DNA of 64,000 bases from Polytrichum commune (taxonomy: Eukaryota; Streptophyta; Polytrichopsida; Polytrichales; Polytrichaceae), in assembly GCA_950295325.1 (NCBI GenBank), contig OX485805.1:37189501-37253500 (forward strand). Direction: 5' to 3'. The notes under the pieces were generated by a model. That model was not told where the DNA came from. It saw only the letters and a list, made by a program, of their open reading frames with translations, and made no database searches. Shown in pieces: positions 11,535-22,078 of the stretch (position 1 is its first letter; every line of letters starts with the position of its first letter). Made by a program: the position numbers and the translations under genes.

Positions 11535-12904
11535 GCATTCCACTTAATTAATAAACAATTGATTGGGATTTTATTCTCAAAGTGACACCGTCAATAATGC
11601 ATGCAATTAATTTGGAAGTCAAAAACATTACAAAATCCTCATTAGCATTGAGGTTATTATTTTTGTGACTTACCATTTGAAAAGGTCTTTTGTCATTCTA
11701 AAATGAAACTTGAATTAGTGTGTTGATTTCAGTTTGTATGTTTTATAATGGTTTAAGTAATGCCTTCTACTTTCACAAGTATTCATCCGAATTCAAGCTA
11801 ATTAAGTGTCCTTAAATGTAATCGAGCGTGAATAAACGTAATTGAGCACAAGGTCGAAGTTTCTACAAGTGTTCATATACTTTTGATCTAGTTAAGCCTG
11901 ATTAAGTGGAAATAAGTGCATTAAACCTAATTAAGCGTAATGAAGCCTAAACGAGTGGAAATCTAAGGGCATGCCCAGGAGAGATAGTAAGCAACCCGCC
12001 AAAAAAATGTATTATATGGTGTTTAGGGTGTTTGGGGAGCCCTCCATCTTGGGCAGGGCAGCTCATCTTGAGTCAGAGCCCACCAAAGCCTAGGCATACC
12101 CCCGGTATAATTAGGAAGCAATCAATAAGACAACGACACCTATTATCTGACATGGGATAAAGTAGGATATCGGAGTATCTGATATTAAAGTAATCTCTTG
12201 GCGGGCCGGAGGAGGGTCGCCATATGAACCATTTATGGCGTTGGAAGGCCTTTACTATACCCGGGCCGGTTCTAAATTATGCCGGACCGGACATTGGTGG
12301 GGCTCAATTTATGCCGGTACCGCCACCTAAGAACCCGGGATGCCCCATTTTTGGCGTTGGCATGCCCCATGGCGAGGCTGTTGGGGACGCCCTAAGCACA
12401 TCAATTCTCATCTCTGAATTAAATCATAATTAAATAAAGTGAGTGCATTTTAGAATCAACTAGGCTCAGTGAGTTTATATGAGCCCAAAATGGTTGCTCA
12501 TATTTGTTTTATGTTTAGAATTTACTTAGGATTGCATTTTGAGTCGTTATTGAAACAACTAAAAGCATTAAAAAGAGTGAGGCTTGGTGTGGAGTTATGT
12601 TTAGGCCTTGGGCTTATTTTGTGTGGTTAATTAGAAGCTTAGCGGCATTAGGGGATTGGGTGAATTAAGTTGATAATTGTGTGTTAAGTAAAGGGGAGGG
12701 CCTCGGGGTTTAAGTGTTTGAATTGGGACCTATTGTGTTGGTTTAGGGGGTGAGGGTTTAATGGATAAGATGAGGTCCTACTAAGTAGGAGGGAGGAGGG
12801 GTTAAGCTCTCTTGGGGTTTTTGCGGGTGTCTCTTTTTTTCCTTTTTTTTCTTGTTTGGGTGTAGAGCGATGGAGGAGCTCAAGGAGCTCAATGGGGGCT
12901 ACTA

Positions 12905-13265
12905 ATTCGAGCAGCTTGAAGCTGCTGGTCTGAGGCCGAGTAAAGGTTGGTTAGAGATTCAACCATCTTGAAGATGTTGGTCTGAGGCTGAGTAAAGGTT
13001 GGTTAGAGATTCAGCCAGCTTGAAGTTGCTGGGAGGCCAAGAGAAGGTGGCTATAGATTCAGTCAGCTTGAAGTTGTTGTTCCAGGCCGAGTAAATGTTG
13101 GTTACAGATTCAGTCAGCTTGCAGTTGTTGGCCGAGGCCGACATAAGGTGGCTACAGATTCAGTCAGCTTGCAACTGTTGGCCGAGGCCGAGAGAAGGTG
13201 GCTACAGATTCAGCCAGCTTGCAGCTGCTGGGCCGAGGCCGAGAGAAGGTGGCTACTGATTCAGT
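12905..13265. repeat. Minisatellite, seven units of ~51 bp, inside the long-TIR element
   Basis: Unit cores CAGCTTGAAGTTGTTGG / CCGAGGCCGAGAGAAGG / TGGCTACAGATTCAG recur with starts near 12913, 12965, 13017, 13065, 13116, 13166 and 13216. The ~51-bp period is 17 codons, which keeps short frames open on both strands. I take those frames as by-products of the period. Confidence 0.85.
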
Positions 13266-14039
13266 TGGTTATGGGACCAGGTGTAGGACCGGGTATGAGC
13301 CGGGTCTGGGCTGGGTATGGCCAAGGTCCAAGGGCATTAGGTGGATTTGACTCCACCATTAGAGGGTAGCTTAGGGGGATGAGCTTTTGGTAGTAAGTTG
13401 AGGGTTAGTGTGTAACTTAGTGTAGAGAGAAGGGGATAAATAAAGAAGAGCATTTTTCAATGCTTGTACTCTTATTATGGAATAAATTGGTGTGCAATAG
13501 TTGATGGGAAATGACATGGATTTTGACGAAGTTGGTAAGATGGAGTTAGATGAACATGAATGTGATCCCCATGCCCTCACCCGGACTAGGACGCTTAAGG
13601 GTGGGTGGTTTGACCTCACAGTTTGGTAAGTGTACTTTCTGATTGATTAAAAGTCATTAGGCTTGGTTAGGTTCATCAAGCTCAATTAGGCTAAATACAC
13701 TTGATTACATATAATCACACTTAATTAGCTTGAATACGAGGATTTTGTAATGTTTTTGACTTTTAAGGTATTTACATGCTTTATTGGCGGTTTCACTTTG
13801 GGAATGAAATCCCAATCAATCATTTATTTATGAAGTGGAAGTCCACAAACATACTGCACTTTGGACCTTGAAGGTGAAGTGCATTGCATATGGGTTTTGT
13901 GGAAAAGGGATTTTCAGGAATGCAAGGATAATGTTTTTTTCAAAGTTGGACAAGGCGGGCAATAATTTTCAGTCGGGATCATAAAATTTCTAAATTTTCA
14001 TGGGGGCCTACCTTGGCCCCTATCCACCTCCTCTAAAAG

Positions 14040-14106
14040 CTTGTAGGGGGGGGGGGGGGGTTTATCGCCCCCCTCCCCCTGCGCGCGCACATACACACAC
14101 ACACAC
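14040..14106. repeat. Poly-G run and (AC)n microsatellite
   Basis: A G homopolymer of about 16 at 14046-14061 is followed by a C-rich stretch, alternating GC, and (AC)n to 14106. The outer edge of the right arm of the long-TIR element falls here. Confidence 0.85.
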
Positions 14107-14214
14107 CAACAACAACCTCGAAGGAGCTAGAAACGTGTGTGGGCCTTACTTGAACATTATTCTCTCTACATTTTTCTCTCTGTACCCACTTCTTGTTTGA
14201 TACGAAACACACAA

Positions 14215-14590
14215 TTGGTGAAAGATGATAAAGGTAGATGGGTCTAGTTACTTTCTTTTTTTCCCAACTAGCCCATTTCTCTAAGACATGAAACACATGA
14301 TTAGTACGAGATGGTTAGCAAATCCAAGTCAAGGCTTTGGAGCTCATATGAACATCTTATTCGTTATCAACGTGAAGATTAGATGTGTGCTCATTAAGTG
14401 GTCATCTAGGTCCTCCCAATTATGTTGATCATTGAGCCTAGAATGGTTATCATATATTGAGCACGTAGTCCAATCTCTTTCGAATACAAACTTTTTATTT
14501 GGTATCCGTTCTTGGAGCCACACCTAACCACATACCACTCAAATATAGGTGTCCAATTAAGATAAGTAATTGAAATAGGCTCATCCACCT
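14215..14590 (-). repeat. Composite dispersed repeat (R1 plus its companion block)
   Basis: The first half (to ~14400) carries GATGGTTAGCAAATCCAA, GGAGCTCATATGAACATCTT and ATTCGTTATCAACGTGAAGA. The second half is an R1 copy in reverse. The same order of both halves occurs at 50545-50885, and the first half alone at 36700-36880. Confidence 0.75.
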
Positions 14591-15054
14591 TAGCAAATAC
14601 AAATCCTACACAAAGCCATTTATCTCTTAAATTTAAGGAGCTTGTTTGAAAAAAATTGCGTTATTAAAGTGAAGATTCTTGTGCTCATTACACTCTAAAC
14701 TTCGTAATATGACACTTGTGGCAACTGAAGTGCACATGATATGAAGGAGTTTTGTAGTGTTAACATGGATGCATGATAAAAGAAAATTGTTGTAGCATGT
14801 GACACTGTGAAATAACACAAAGTCAACATTGCAACAATGACAATCGTTACAATGATGACAACATGATGCGTGCAAGCGTGTGGTTTGAATATTAATGCTT
14901 TGGTGGTTTATTTTAATGTCAAATCTTGTGATACACGGGAGGGAAAACGTGACACTAAGGACTGAGATACAAATTGAGAACAACAGTTCATGAGGGTTTC
15001 AATATATAAGAGAACGAATTTGATATTACGAGGTTTAGAGTCTATATGGTCATA

Positions 15055-15215
15055 TAAATCTCCCTCAATTATGTTGAATGTTGAATCTAAAACGATCAAC
15101 ATATTTTGAACATGTAATCCAACCTCTCTAGAAACACATACTATTTTGGTGTCCATTCTTAGACCTAGAGTCCACACCTAACCTTGCACCACTTTGAAAA
15201 ACATAGGTGTCCACA
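15055..15215 (-). repeat. Dispersed repeat family R1 copy
   Basis: CTCAATTATGTTGAATGTTGA, then an 'AACATGTAATCCAA' block, then GTCCATTCTTAGA and CACACCTAACC, ending in ATAGGTGTCC. Reverse orientation relative to the copy in the SLAC1-type gene. Confidence 0.7.
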
Positions 15216-15569
15216 TGTCGGGGTGTTGGTTCAACACTAAGCTTAGTCTAATTTAACTTCTCCCGAGCTCGGCTACCACTGAATTTTAAGGCCGTTGTTC
15301 AAGTTCATTCATAGTTTTTTCAAATCGCTCAAGTACATACAATCTTTTGGGAGTTCGTTATCATCCGACTCATTCCAAATAGAAAAATGGGTAAAGAAGA
15401 GGTTGTCATTGACTTGCACACCCTTTGATGCGGAGCAAAGCTTCCCACATCGATATTGGAGCTCGGAGCTCGGAAGTTTGTCGCTTCAAGGGAGGTAGTT
15501 GGCCAATTATGAAAGAAAAAAAAACAAAGAGAACGTTAATATATATCATGTTTTGCATAAAAGTACTTA

Positions 15570-16064
15570 GGGCCAATTCACACACGAGACTGAGAGCCCA
15601 TGACCATTGCACTTCAAGCACTCTCATTGGTGGAAAAGATGGGCTGGTTCAAGTTCGCTTCACACTATGCTTGAGGGACCAACGGAGTATGTGAATGCAA
15701 GTTGGATGTAAAGTCTACATGGATTCCTATATGGCATCGAAGGAGTCATGTGTCATGGTCACTTGGACTATTTCCAAAAACCACCTCTTGGAGGTAGGCC
15801 TGACACAACACTGAGAGACCATGGCACTTCAAATGCTCACAACCTTTGATTTATTGTAATTTATCATGTGTGAGGACCCACATGATTAGAAATGATTGAA
15901 ATAATATTTGATTGAGGACCCGGTCATATACGACTTCACACTACACTTGAGGATTCGTGACCACACTACGTGATTTGGAAGTGCCTTGGGACGGCCTTTG
16001 GACACTTTCTTTGGGCTCTCACAATTTCATGGTCACGGCTCTTGGCTTGTGTGTGAAGTAGCCC
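15570..16064. mobile_element. PIF/Harbinger-like MITE, copy 1, 495 bp with TTA target duplication
   Basis: Left end GGGCCAATTCACACACGAG, right end (reverse complement) GGGCTACTTCACACACAAG. TTA flanks both ends directly (15567-15569 and 16065-16067). Terminal GGGCC and a 3-bp TWA target site fit PIF/Harbinger. Non-coding. Roughly collinear with copy 2 at 60166-60675. Confidence 0.85.
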
Positions 16065-16209
16065 TTAGCTAAATGTAGTGTGAGCTTACTATTTCTGTTT
16101 TGATTCAACAAGTTACAATTTGAAGAATATGCAAATTCTAACAACTACATTGTTTTGTCTAATTAGTGTGGATTGCCATTTGGAGTTACACATTTACTAC
16201 AACACTTTA

Positions 16210-17199
16210 CAGTCAATACTCTATAAGTGTTACCCCTATAAGCGTTATAATTTCATATATGTTAAGAAAATTTTACTCCCCTACAATAACACAATTTGTA
16301 AGACTAGTGTGTGATATGTGTTAAGTGTTATAACATGCATTACTCCCTTCTTTGTTAATTGCACCTCTATAAGTGTTAATTTTGAGAAAATCAAGATAAT
16401 AATATATGAGAGCATACATTTTAAACATGTAATCACATTTATCTCATATTCTTTGCGAACAATTCACAAAGAATATTGCTGGAGGCACACGGGTGTGCTT
16501 TCGATATATATTGAGAGGGAGATAGAGGAAGCTAGGCGCTTGGTAGAGGTTGATGAAGTTGCTATTCTACTTCATCAACTGACGTTGTTGTCATATGATA
16601 GTGAGGTGGGTGACGTGATGAATGCTCATGAATACCTCAATTATGAGATGCAGTTTGATTTAAACAACCCCTATGAACCTATTGATGAGGAATTTTTGGA
16701 TATGTATTCCTCATAACATCAAGAAATTGATGTTGATGAGGTTATGGTTGATGTGGTAGAAGAAGTTGTAGGATTTAGTGTTGTTGAGTGTTCTCTATAT
16801 ATTTTGAAGAAATACTTTGAACAAAGACCAAATGATGCCCCATCACACATCATGAGCATTCAAGGACTCTAGAAGGAAGTTTCATCTCATCATTTGGAAG
16901 CTTCTCATCATACTACTATAGACTCTTTCTTTCGGTTAGTTTAGTTGGAAGAATCTCGTCAAGTTACTACTATATAGATTATTTCTTTCAATTAGTTTAG
17001 TTGAATTATGTATTATCATTTGTCCTTTCATTTTTTATTTTTATAAAACGTTATATTCTTCATTTTCGGAATCTTTAAGTGTTATTTCTATAAATATTAT
17101 TAATCATCGGTATGAATTCTATAAGTATTACTTGTTATAATTTTATATATGTTATTTTTTTGCCACTCCCGACATGCAACATTTATAGAGTCTTGACTG
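16210..17199 (+). mobile_element. Pogo/Lemi1-like DNA transposon, internally deleted, 990 bp
   Basis: The ends read CAGTCAATACTCTATAA (left) and, reverse complemented, CAGTCAAGACTCTATAA (right), inside a TA duplication (16208-16209, 17200-17201). This is the end structure of plant pogo-like elements (Lemi1/Emigrant: CAGT...CTCTATAA with TA). Several subterminal TATAAGTGTTA copies sit just inside, as transposase-binding repeats often do. The interior keeps only the distal part of a transposase frame. Confidence 0.85.
16470..16900 (+). pseudogene. C-terminal remnant of a pogo/CENP-B-type DDE transposase
   Basis: The frame ending at 16716 contains YCWRHTGVL followed by IEREIEEARRLVEVDEVAILLHQ and a run of acidic residues (AHEYLNYEMQFDL, EEFLDMYSS). 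The CWRHTGIL-like motif sits near the C-terminal side of the DDE_1 domain in pogo/Tigger-type transposases, which cut and rejoin TA-flanked elements. A stop at 16714-16716 interrupts a frame that continues as HQEIDVDEVMVDVVEEVV. The N-terminal DNA-binding region and the first catalytic residues are missing, so it is dead. Confidence 0.7.
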
Positions 17200-17354
17200 T
17201 ACCAAGAGTATCATTTATTATGCAAATGAATCTAAGTAGTTAGTACACATGCCGAAGAATATGATATACTTTAGTTGGTAAAAAGTTATAGCAACACATA
17301 ACTCCAAATGACAACCTACACTAATTAGACAAAACAATGTACTCATAGGGTAGA

Positions 17355-17512
17355 AAGTTCCTTCTTCAATCACTTGAATGTTTTTAGAACACTTCTTGAA
17401 AGTTGAATGTAAGTCCAATCTCATTGGAACACGTGTCTTTCAATGTGAGTTCTCAACTAACATATACCACTTAAATATCGGGTGTCCAATTTATAAGGAG
17501 AACCACCACATA
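17355..17512 (-). repeat. Dispersed repeat family R1, degenerate copy
   Basis: Keeps AAGTCCAATCTCATTGGAAC, ACACGTGTCTTTC, AACATATACCACTTAAATAT and GGGTGTCCAATT in order. Confidence 0.55.
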
Positions 17513-18742
17513 AGGACCACATTGCTAACATTTGTAAGGTTTCATGTTGTTCACAGTTATTGTTGATGAACTCGTTAGAGTGCACTCCCATTGTTTTAAT
17601 AGCATCCCTAAGTGATGTTGGTCACACGTCTTTATTTCATACCAATGTCCACACAATTGTTGTGGGGCTATATCTCACCTACGTGGCGTTCTCTTAGTGG
17701 CTCCGAGGAGGCCGATTATATAACAATAATCATTATTCGATGGTGTGTCAAGTAGGTAGGAAGGACATGACAAGGTCACTAGCTTGATACAACCCTGCCA
17801 CTAATTATATGCAATATTGGTTCTTTGAAACTGGGTTTTGTGTATAATGGCGTTCCTCAATAGGCAAGGCAACCCCTACTGTACACCGATACATGTCCTC
17901 CAAAAAACCAATGCCTAATGCATATCGGAGCCCAATTGAAAAGTGCTCATTTGATGTTGGTCACACGTTCTAATTTCCTACCAATGCCCACACTTTGACA
18001 TCAAGATTGCTTGTAAAACCTACAACTAATGCATCCAGACCCAAGTGCCCAATTGAATATTTGAAGTATGATGTGCAAGGACCATATCTATGTAGTCCTT
18101 ATTGATCAATTTAATTAGTTTCTTGGCTCATTTTGAGTATGATCAATCAAAACAAGTAGGAAATTTGACGAAGTTTGCTACGTGCTCCGATCCCTAGAGC
18201 TTTTCAAGAACATTTAAATTGGAATGGTGATTGAAAAAAATGGATTGGACAAGGGTGAGAAATTGCAGTCATGGTTGATTCTTCTTTTGTTACAATGTGT
18301 TGCATGAATGATTGCACTGAAAGAATGTGTCATTAGGATGAGCACTCTCTAGAATAACTGACAATGGGCAGCTTCTGGCAACGCCACTACAATCATCCTC
18401 TACCAAGATATTGTATTGTGCAAGTTGTGTGTAGTAAGACTCACATGTTGGAAATTGTACACAATGGCGTCATGTTGTGTTTCTTGTTGTGTTTTTCATT
18501 GCTTTTGTGGAGCCGGAGACATAACATGAAGCTTTGTGAAGCCAAGGGTTGCTTTGTCATAGAGCATTGATAGATCCTCGAGGTGTAGTCGGTGCTTTTG
18601 TTGTTGCGGTTTCTCTCAAGTAGGTTTTCAAACAATGAGTTATGAATTACACGATTGGCAAGAAGATAGTGGATGACAGTCAAGTGGGCTATTTTCGAAC
18701 AAGTAATTATGTTTTTGACGTTGGTCATTCCGGCAGCGACCT
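17513..18742. other. Gene-free stretch with internal duplication of short motifs
   Basis: No gene seen. 'GTGATGTTGGTCACACGTCT' near 17612 and 'TTGATGTTGGTCACACGTTC' near 17951, each followed by ACCAATG.CCACAC, mark a partly duplicated ~330-bp unit. The end near 18742 may continue the LIN pseudogene, but I cannot align it. Confidence 0.4.
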
Positions 18743-20041
18743 ACTTGGTATATACTGAGAAACTTTCAAAACCATGCATGATGTAGTCCACTAGCTCGAC
18801 ATGATTAATGGCATTCTTTGGCAGATCAACAAGTCAGGGCGCCTCGACACCTAGTTGTTTGTGTGCCAAATCACTCTTCAACAAAGCCTTGCATCATTGC
18901 ACAGGTTGGTGTGTATTCTCATCCATCGCAACCTTGTAGATGTCCTCGAGGCTCTTCATTTGATTTACTTGTTGCAAACTCAGAAAGTCGCGAGGTTGCA
19001 TGGTGGAAGCCGCGACCATGTCAAGGTAGTCTTTTGCCTTAATTTGATAACATTTGGCCACTAAAACGTGTGAAAACCTAAGCAGAATTCACTGCTTGGA
19101 ACGAAACAATTTGTTTATTTACAAGAGAGGATGGTACTTATACAAGTGAGCACCTCCTGGATCTCTTGAGGTAACCCTAAAGTGAATAAGTAACCCTAAG
19201 GTAAATATGTTGATGTTAACCGGACACTCATGTAACCTAACAAGTGTGCATAGTGGTTTCAACAAAACAAATGTGATGTCGTTGTTTCAAAAACCATGCC
19301 ATGATTTCTCTTAGTTGTGTGAAGAAAGGGTCGTGCCATAGACGTAGAGCAAAGTGCAAAATTGAATTGCATGCGTCCGCTACAAACATCTCCAATATGT
19401 GCATGGCAAGTGGTAGCATCATGCACACAATTTAGAAACCATACGTGTTCTATAAATAATCGGTGATATTGTGAAACATTTCAATGTACCAAATTCCAAT
19501 AAGGACACAAATTTGTCAGATTGTAAACGTTAGCAACATGATCCGGGTTTAATGGAGCTCTAAATTCTTTATCCAACTAAGTTTCCTTTATCCAATATGA
19601 TCCTAATGTTGAAAGGTGAAGTAGCTGTAAATTGAAAGCTAAAGTAAAGTAGCCTAACAATCTCGATCCCCCGGAAGGAAATGTATATAGGCAAGGTTGA
19701 GGTGAGCTAAGGCTACAAGATAAGAATTGGGCAATCTTGCTATCTTCAATTGCCTCGCGCAATGCATTTTAGCACAAACTTGAAGCATTTCTCAACACAT
19801 TTAAAGTAGGACATCCTTGCACTATTGCCATAATCGGCAACTAGACGTTCCTCTAAAGCATCAAGTCCAGTTGCAAAATTGAAAGCATTGCGATCTTTGT
19901 GTAAGGAGCAATTTGTTCCTTCTTGTGTACATTCATGAACTTTGTGAATCTCTCTCTTTGTTTGGCGAGATGATTTTTGCACAAGGTACTTTTGATGTAG
20001 CTCTTGATGATATTCACAAGTGCCCCTATAGACTCTCCCAT
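18743..20041 (-). pseudogene. Decayed second copy of the LIN/CERBERUS N-terminal module
   Basis: Read on the minus strand, segments follow the intact gene at 27840-29120 in order. GESIGALVNIIKSYIKSTL and LAKQRERF with APYTKIAMLS lie at 20041-19853. A frameshift leads to GLDALEERL and KCVEKC. Another frame carries RLPNSYLVALAHLNLAYIHF near 19660-19720. After a gap at the intron position comes HILEMFVADA with LRLWHDPFFTQLREIMAWFLKQR (19400-19237), then QMKSLEDIYKVAMDEN and MHGFESFS (about 19000-18750). Several stops and at least two frameshifts rule out a working protein. Exon order and an intron-sized gap are kept, so it arose from genomic DNA rather than from a spliced transcript. Confidence 0.85.
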
Positions 20042-22078
20042 TCAGAATTACTACAAAACCACTTAGAAGCACCATAGCCATAAGACAAATCACCTCTCCA
20101 AAGGATTGGATGTAATACGTTATGTCATCTCTTGTTGCGGTCATACACATAAACAAGTGAGCACATTCATCCACAAATGGACGGTACACGTAGGCGTGTG
20201 ACGTGTCACACACAACAAACAAAGGAGCCAAACAAAAAATGATAAAACAAAACAAGATTACTTTTTTGCACCTTAGGCTCCAATCAACTTTCCAACATTG
20301 AGATTTAGACCCTTAAAAAAATATTATCGGTTTTGTACAGTCAATCTTAAAGGATTGGGAATGTGTTTGTAAATGATCCGTGACAATTTCTACAAACATC
20401 CAACAAGTATTGAAATAACATTTCATGTGATCTAAAGTACTGAAAATTTCTAGAGCCATGAAGGTTTAAATGATGATCCTAATATACATACTTTGAGAAG
20501 TGATGTGGTCAAATAGTCCCTCTAGATGTGTATCTTTTTACAAATAACACAAATGTACATGCAACTAAAATGTGCTACAGCAAGAGATGCAATCCACATC
20601 TAGGATTGGATTATTAAAACATAATTAATGTCTATACTAAGCACTTAAGGATTTAGCACTTATGTGTAGGAAACAAGTCTTCCATAGAAATTGATACTTT
20701 TAGCTTGAAGTTGTGGCAATCAAAGATTCAAGCACAATGCCTAACTCAAGGTAGGTTCAAGGACATCCATGGCACATGCCATTAGGGATTCATTGAACCC
20801 AAACTTAATTATCCTCTTCAAAGCTTGAATACATTGAATAGGGCATTGATATACACTTGCCGAAAAAGTTATTGACATAGTTACGTGTTGGTGACTACTT
20901 GGACCAAAGGATCTAATTTGGATAAACTTTTTGGGGAATCACTATGTTCTCACGTACTCATCAATATTATATAAAGAGGGATACATATATCCATTGTTGT
21001 CTACACGATCACAAAGAAACACCAAATTACATGTGTTCTGGTAAGTAACTGATTTTTCTTTGCCATAAAAGTCTTACACACAATTTAAAATGTTCAATTG
21101 GACCTATTTTTGTACACTAGTATATTTTTATTATTATTTTGCAACCAACCAAGAAAATCATTCCATCACGTGTGCATAATAGTGATAGTTTTATGCTAAA
21201 AGTGTATTTTATGAATATGAAATTCGTATTCTTCGCACAAGAATGATGACTTGACATCGTGGGAATTAGGCACATGGAATGTAAATTATTGGGCAAATGG
21301 TGAAAATTTGATTTAGTCCAAATTTTAGACTGGATGAATGGGAGAGATGCCTTTTATTCCTCATTCATGGGGCATACATGAGGTTTTTGTGGGTTTAGAC
21401 TTGGTGAATGAGTCTTTTGGGCTTCAAAACCTTGGTCATACTTAGTATGGAGTGGTGGCTTAGTCTTGGGAATTGGGGGAAGCAATTACTAGAAATGTGA
21501 GCATTACATTTAATAATCCTATTAGCTAGTGTGGATGAAGAATTTGAGTGGAGACAATTAGTGTGGGTCACTCTAATTGTCTATTCAAGGTTGGACACTC
21601 TGATTGAGTAGTCAAGGCAAAACAATAACTACAGGTTAGTAAACTATTCATGAGTACATTATAGTGAAGATAGTTTATATAATGCGTTATATAGTGGTGT
21701 TATTACGTTAGTATCATGTTCACAAGAAAAATATAACTGCAAAGGGTGCAAGAATTCTTACCTTTACCTTCAATGTAACCAATTTCCATACTGAACCCCA
21801 AATCATTTATGAAGTGGTTGACATCATGGGAGCATGCAAGAAAGACTTGAGTGGAATGTCAATAAATATTCAATTGATGTGAGACTCACATGGGGAAAAA
21901 ATTGCATTAAAAAGCGGAGAGTACATTGAGGAATCAAGCTCAATCATCTCCAAAATCACATGATTTGCACTCATTATCAAAATTACGTTGACGATCAAAT
22001 GATAAATATTTAGGCAACCAAATCATCATTATTCAAAACAAGGCAATCACAATTACCATTATTCATAATATTTTTTGA
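20042..22078. other. Gene-free AT-rich stretch
   Basis: No protein family, RNA gene or terminal-repeat element recognised. The minus-strand frame running to 20255 is only an extension of the LIN pseudogene region in a wrong phase. Confidence 0.5.

Larger units (their letters stand above)
11290..14075. mobile_element. Element with long inverted arms (~400+ bp), MULE-like or foldback, no transposase
   Basis: The DNA at 11290-11960 reappears reverse complemented at 13640-14075. Shared blocks in order are CGATAAAC beside a C/G run, GGATAGGGGCCA, AAAATTATTGCC, AACATT.TCCTTGCA, CTTCACCTTCAAGGTCCAAA, CAATTGATTGGGATTT, AAACATTACAAAATCCTC, and TTCAAGCTAATTAAGTGT. The left arm carries an extra ~140 bp (about 11645-11785) and a (TA)n tract. 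Long terminal inverted repeats with an unrelated centre are typical of Mutator-like elements. I could not define the end base or a target duplication, and the centre contains only a minisatellite and no transposase. Confidence 0.7.
16120..17370. repeat. Outer inverted repeat bracketing the pogo-like element
   Basis: About 75 bp at 16120-16193 (including ACATTGTTTTGTCTAATTAG and CATTTGGAGTTA) reappears reverse complemented at 17295-17370. The arms lie outside the pogo-like element's own TIRs and its TA duplication. That element therefore sits at the loop of an older foldback. Confidence 0.6.

Noticed and set aside
13148-13369. Plus-strand frame with repeated EAERRWL peptides
   Set aside because: It is the 51-bp (17-codon) minisatellite in translation, followed by low-complexity Gly-rich text.
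19746-20255. 169-codon minus-strand frame as a membrane protein
   Set aside because: Its first half is antisense or out-of-phase text, and its second half mixes two frames of the LIN pseudogene; no continuous gene exists.
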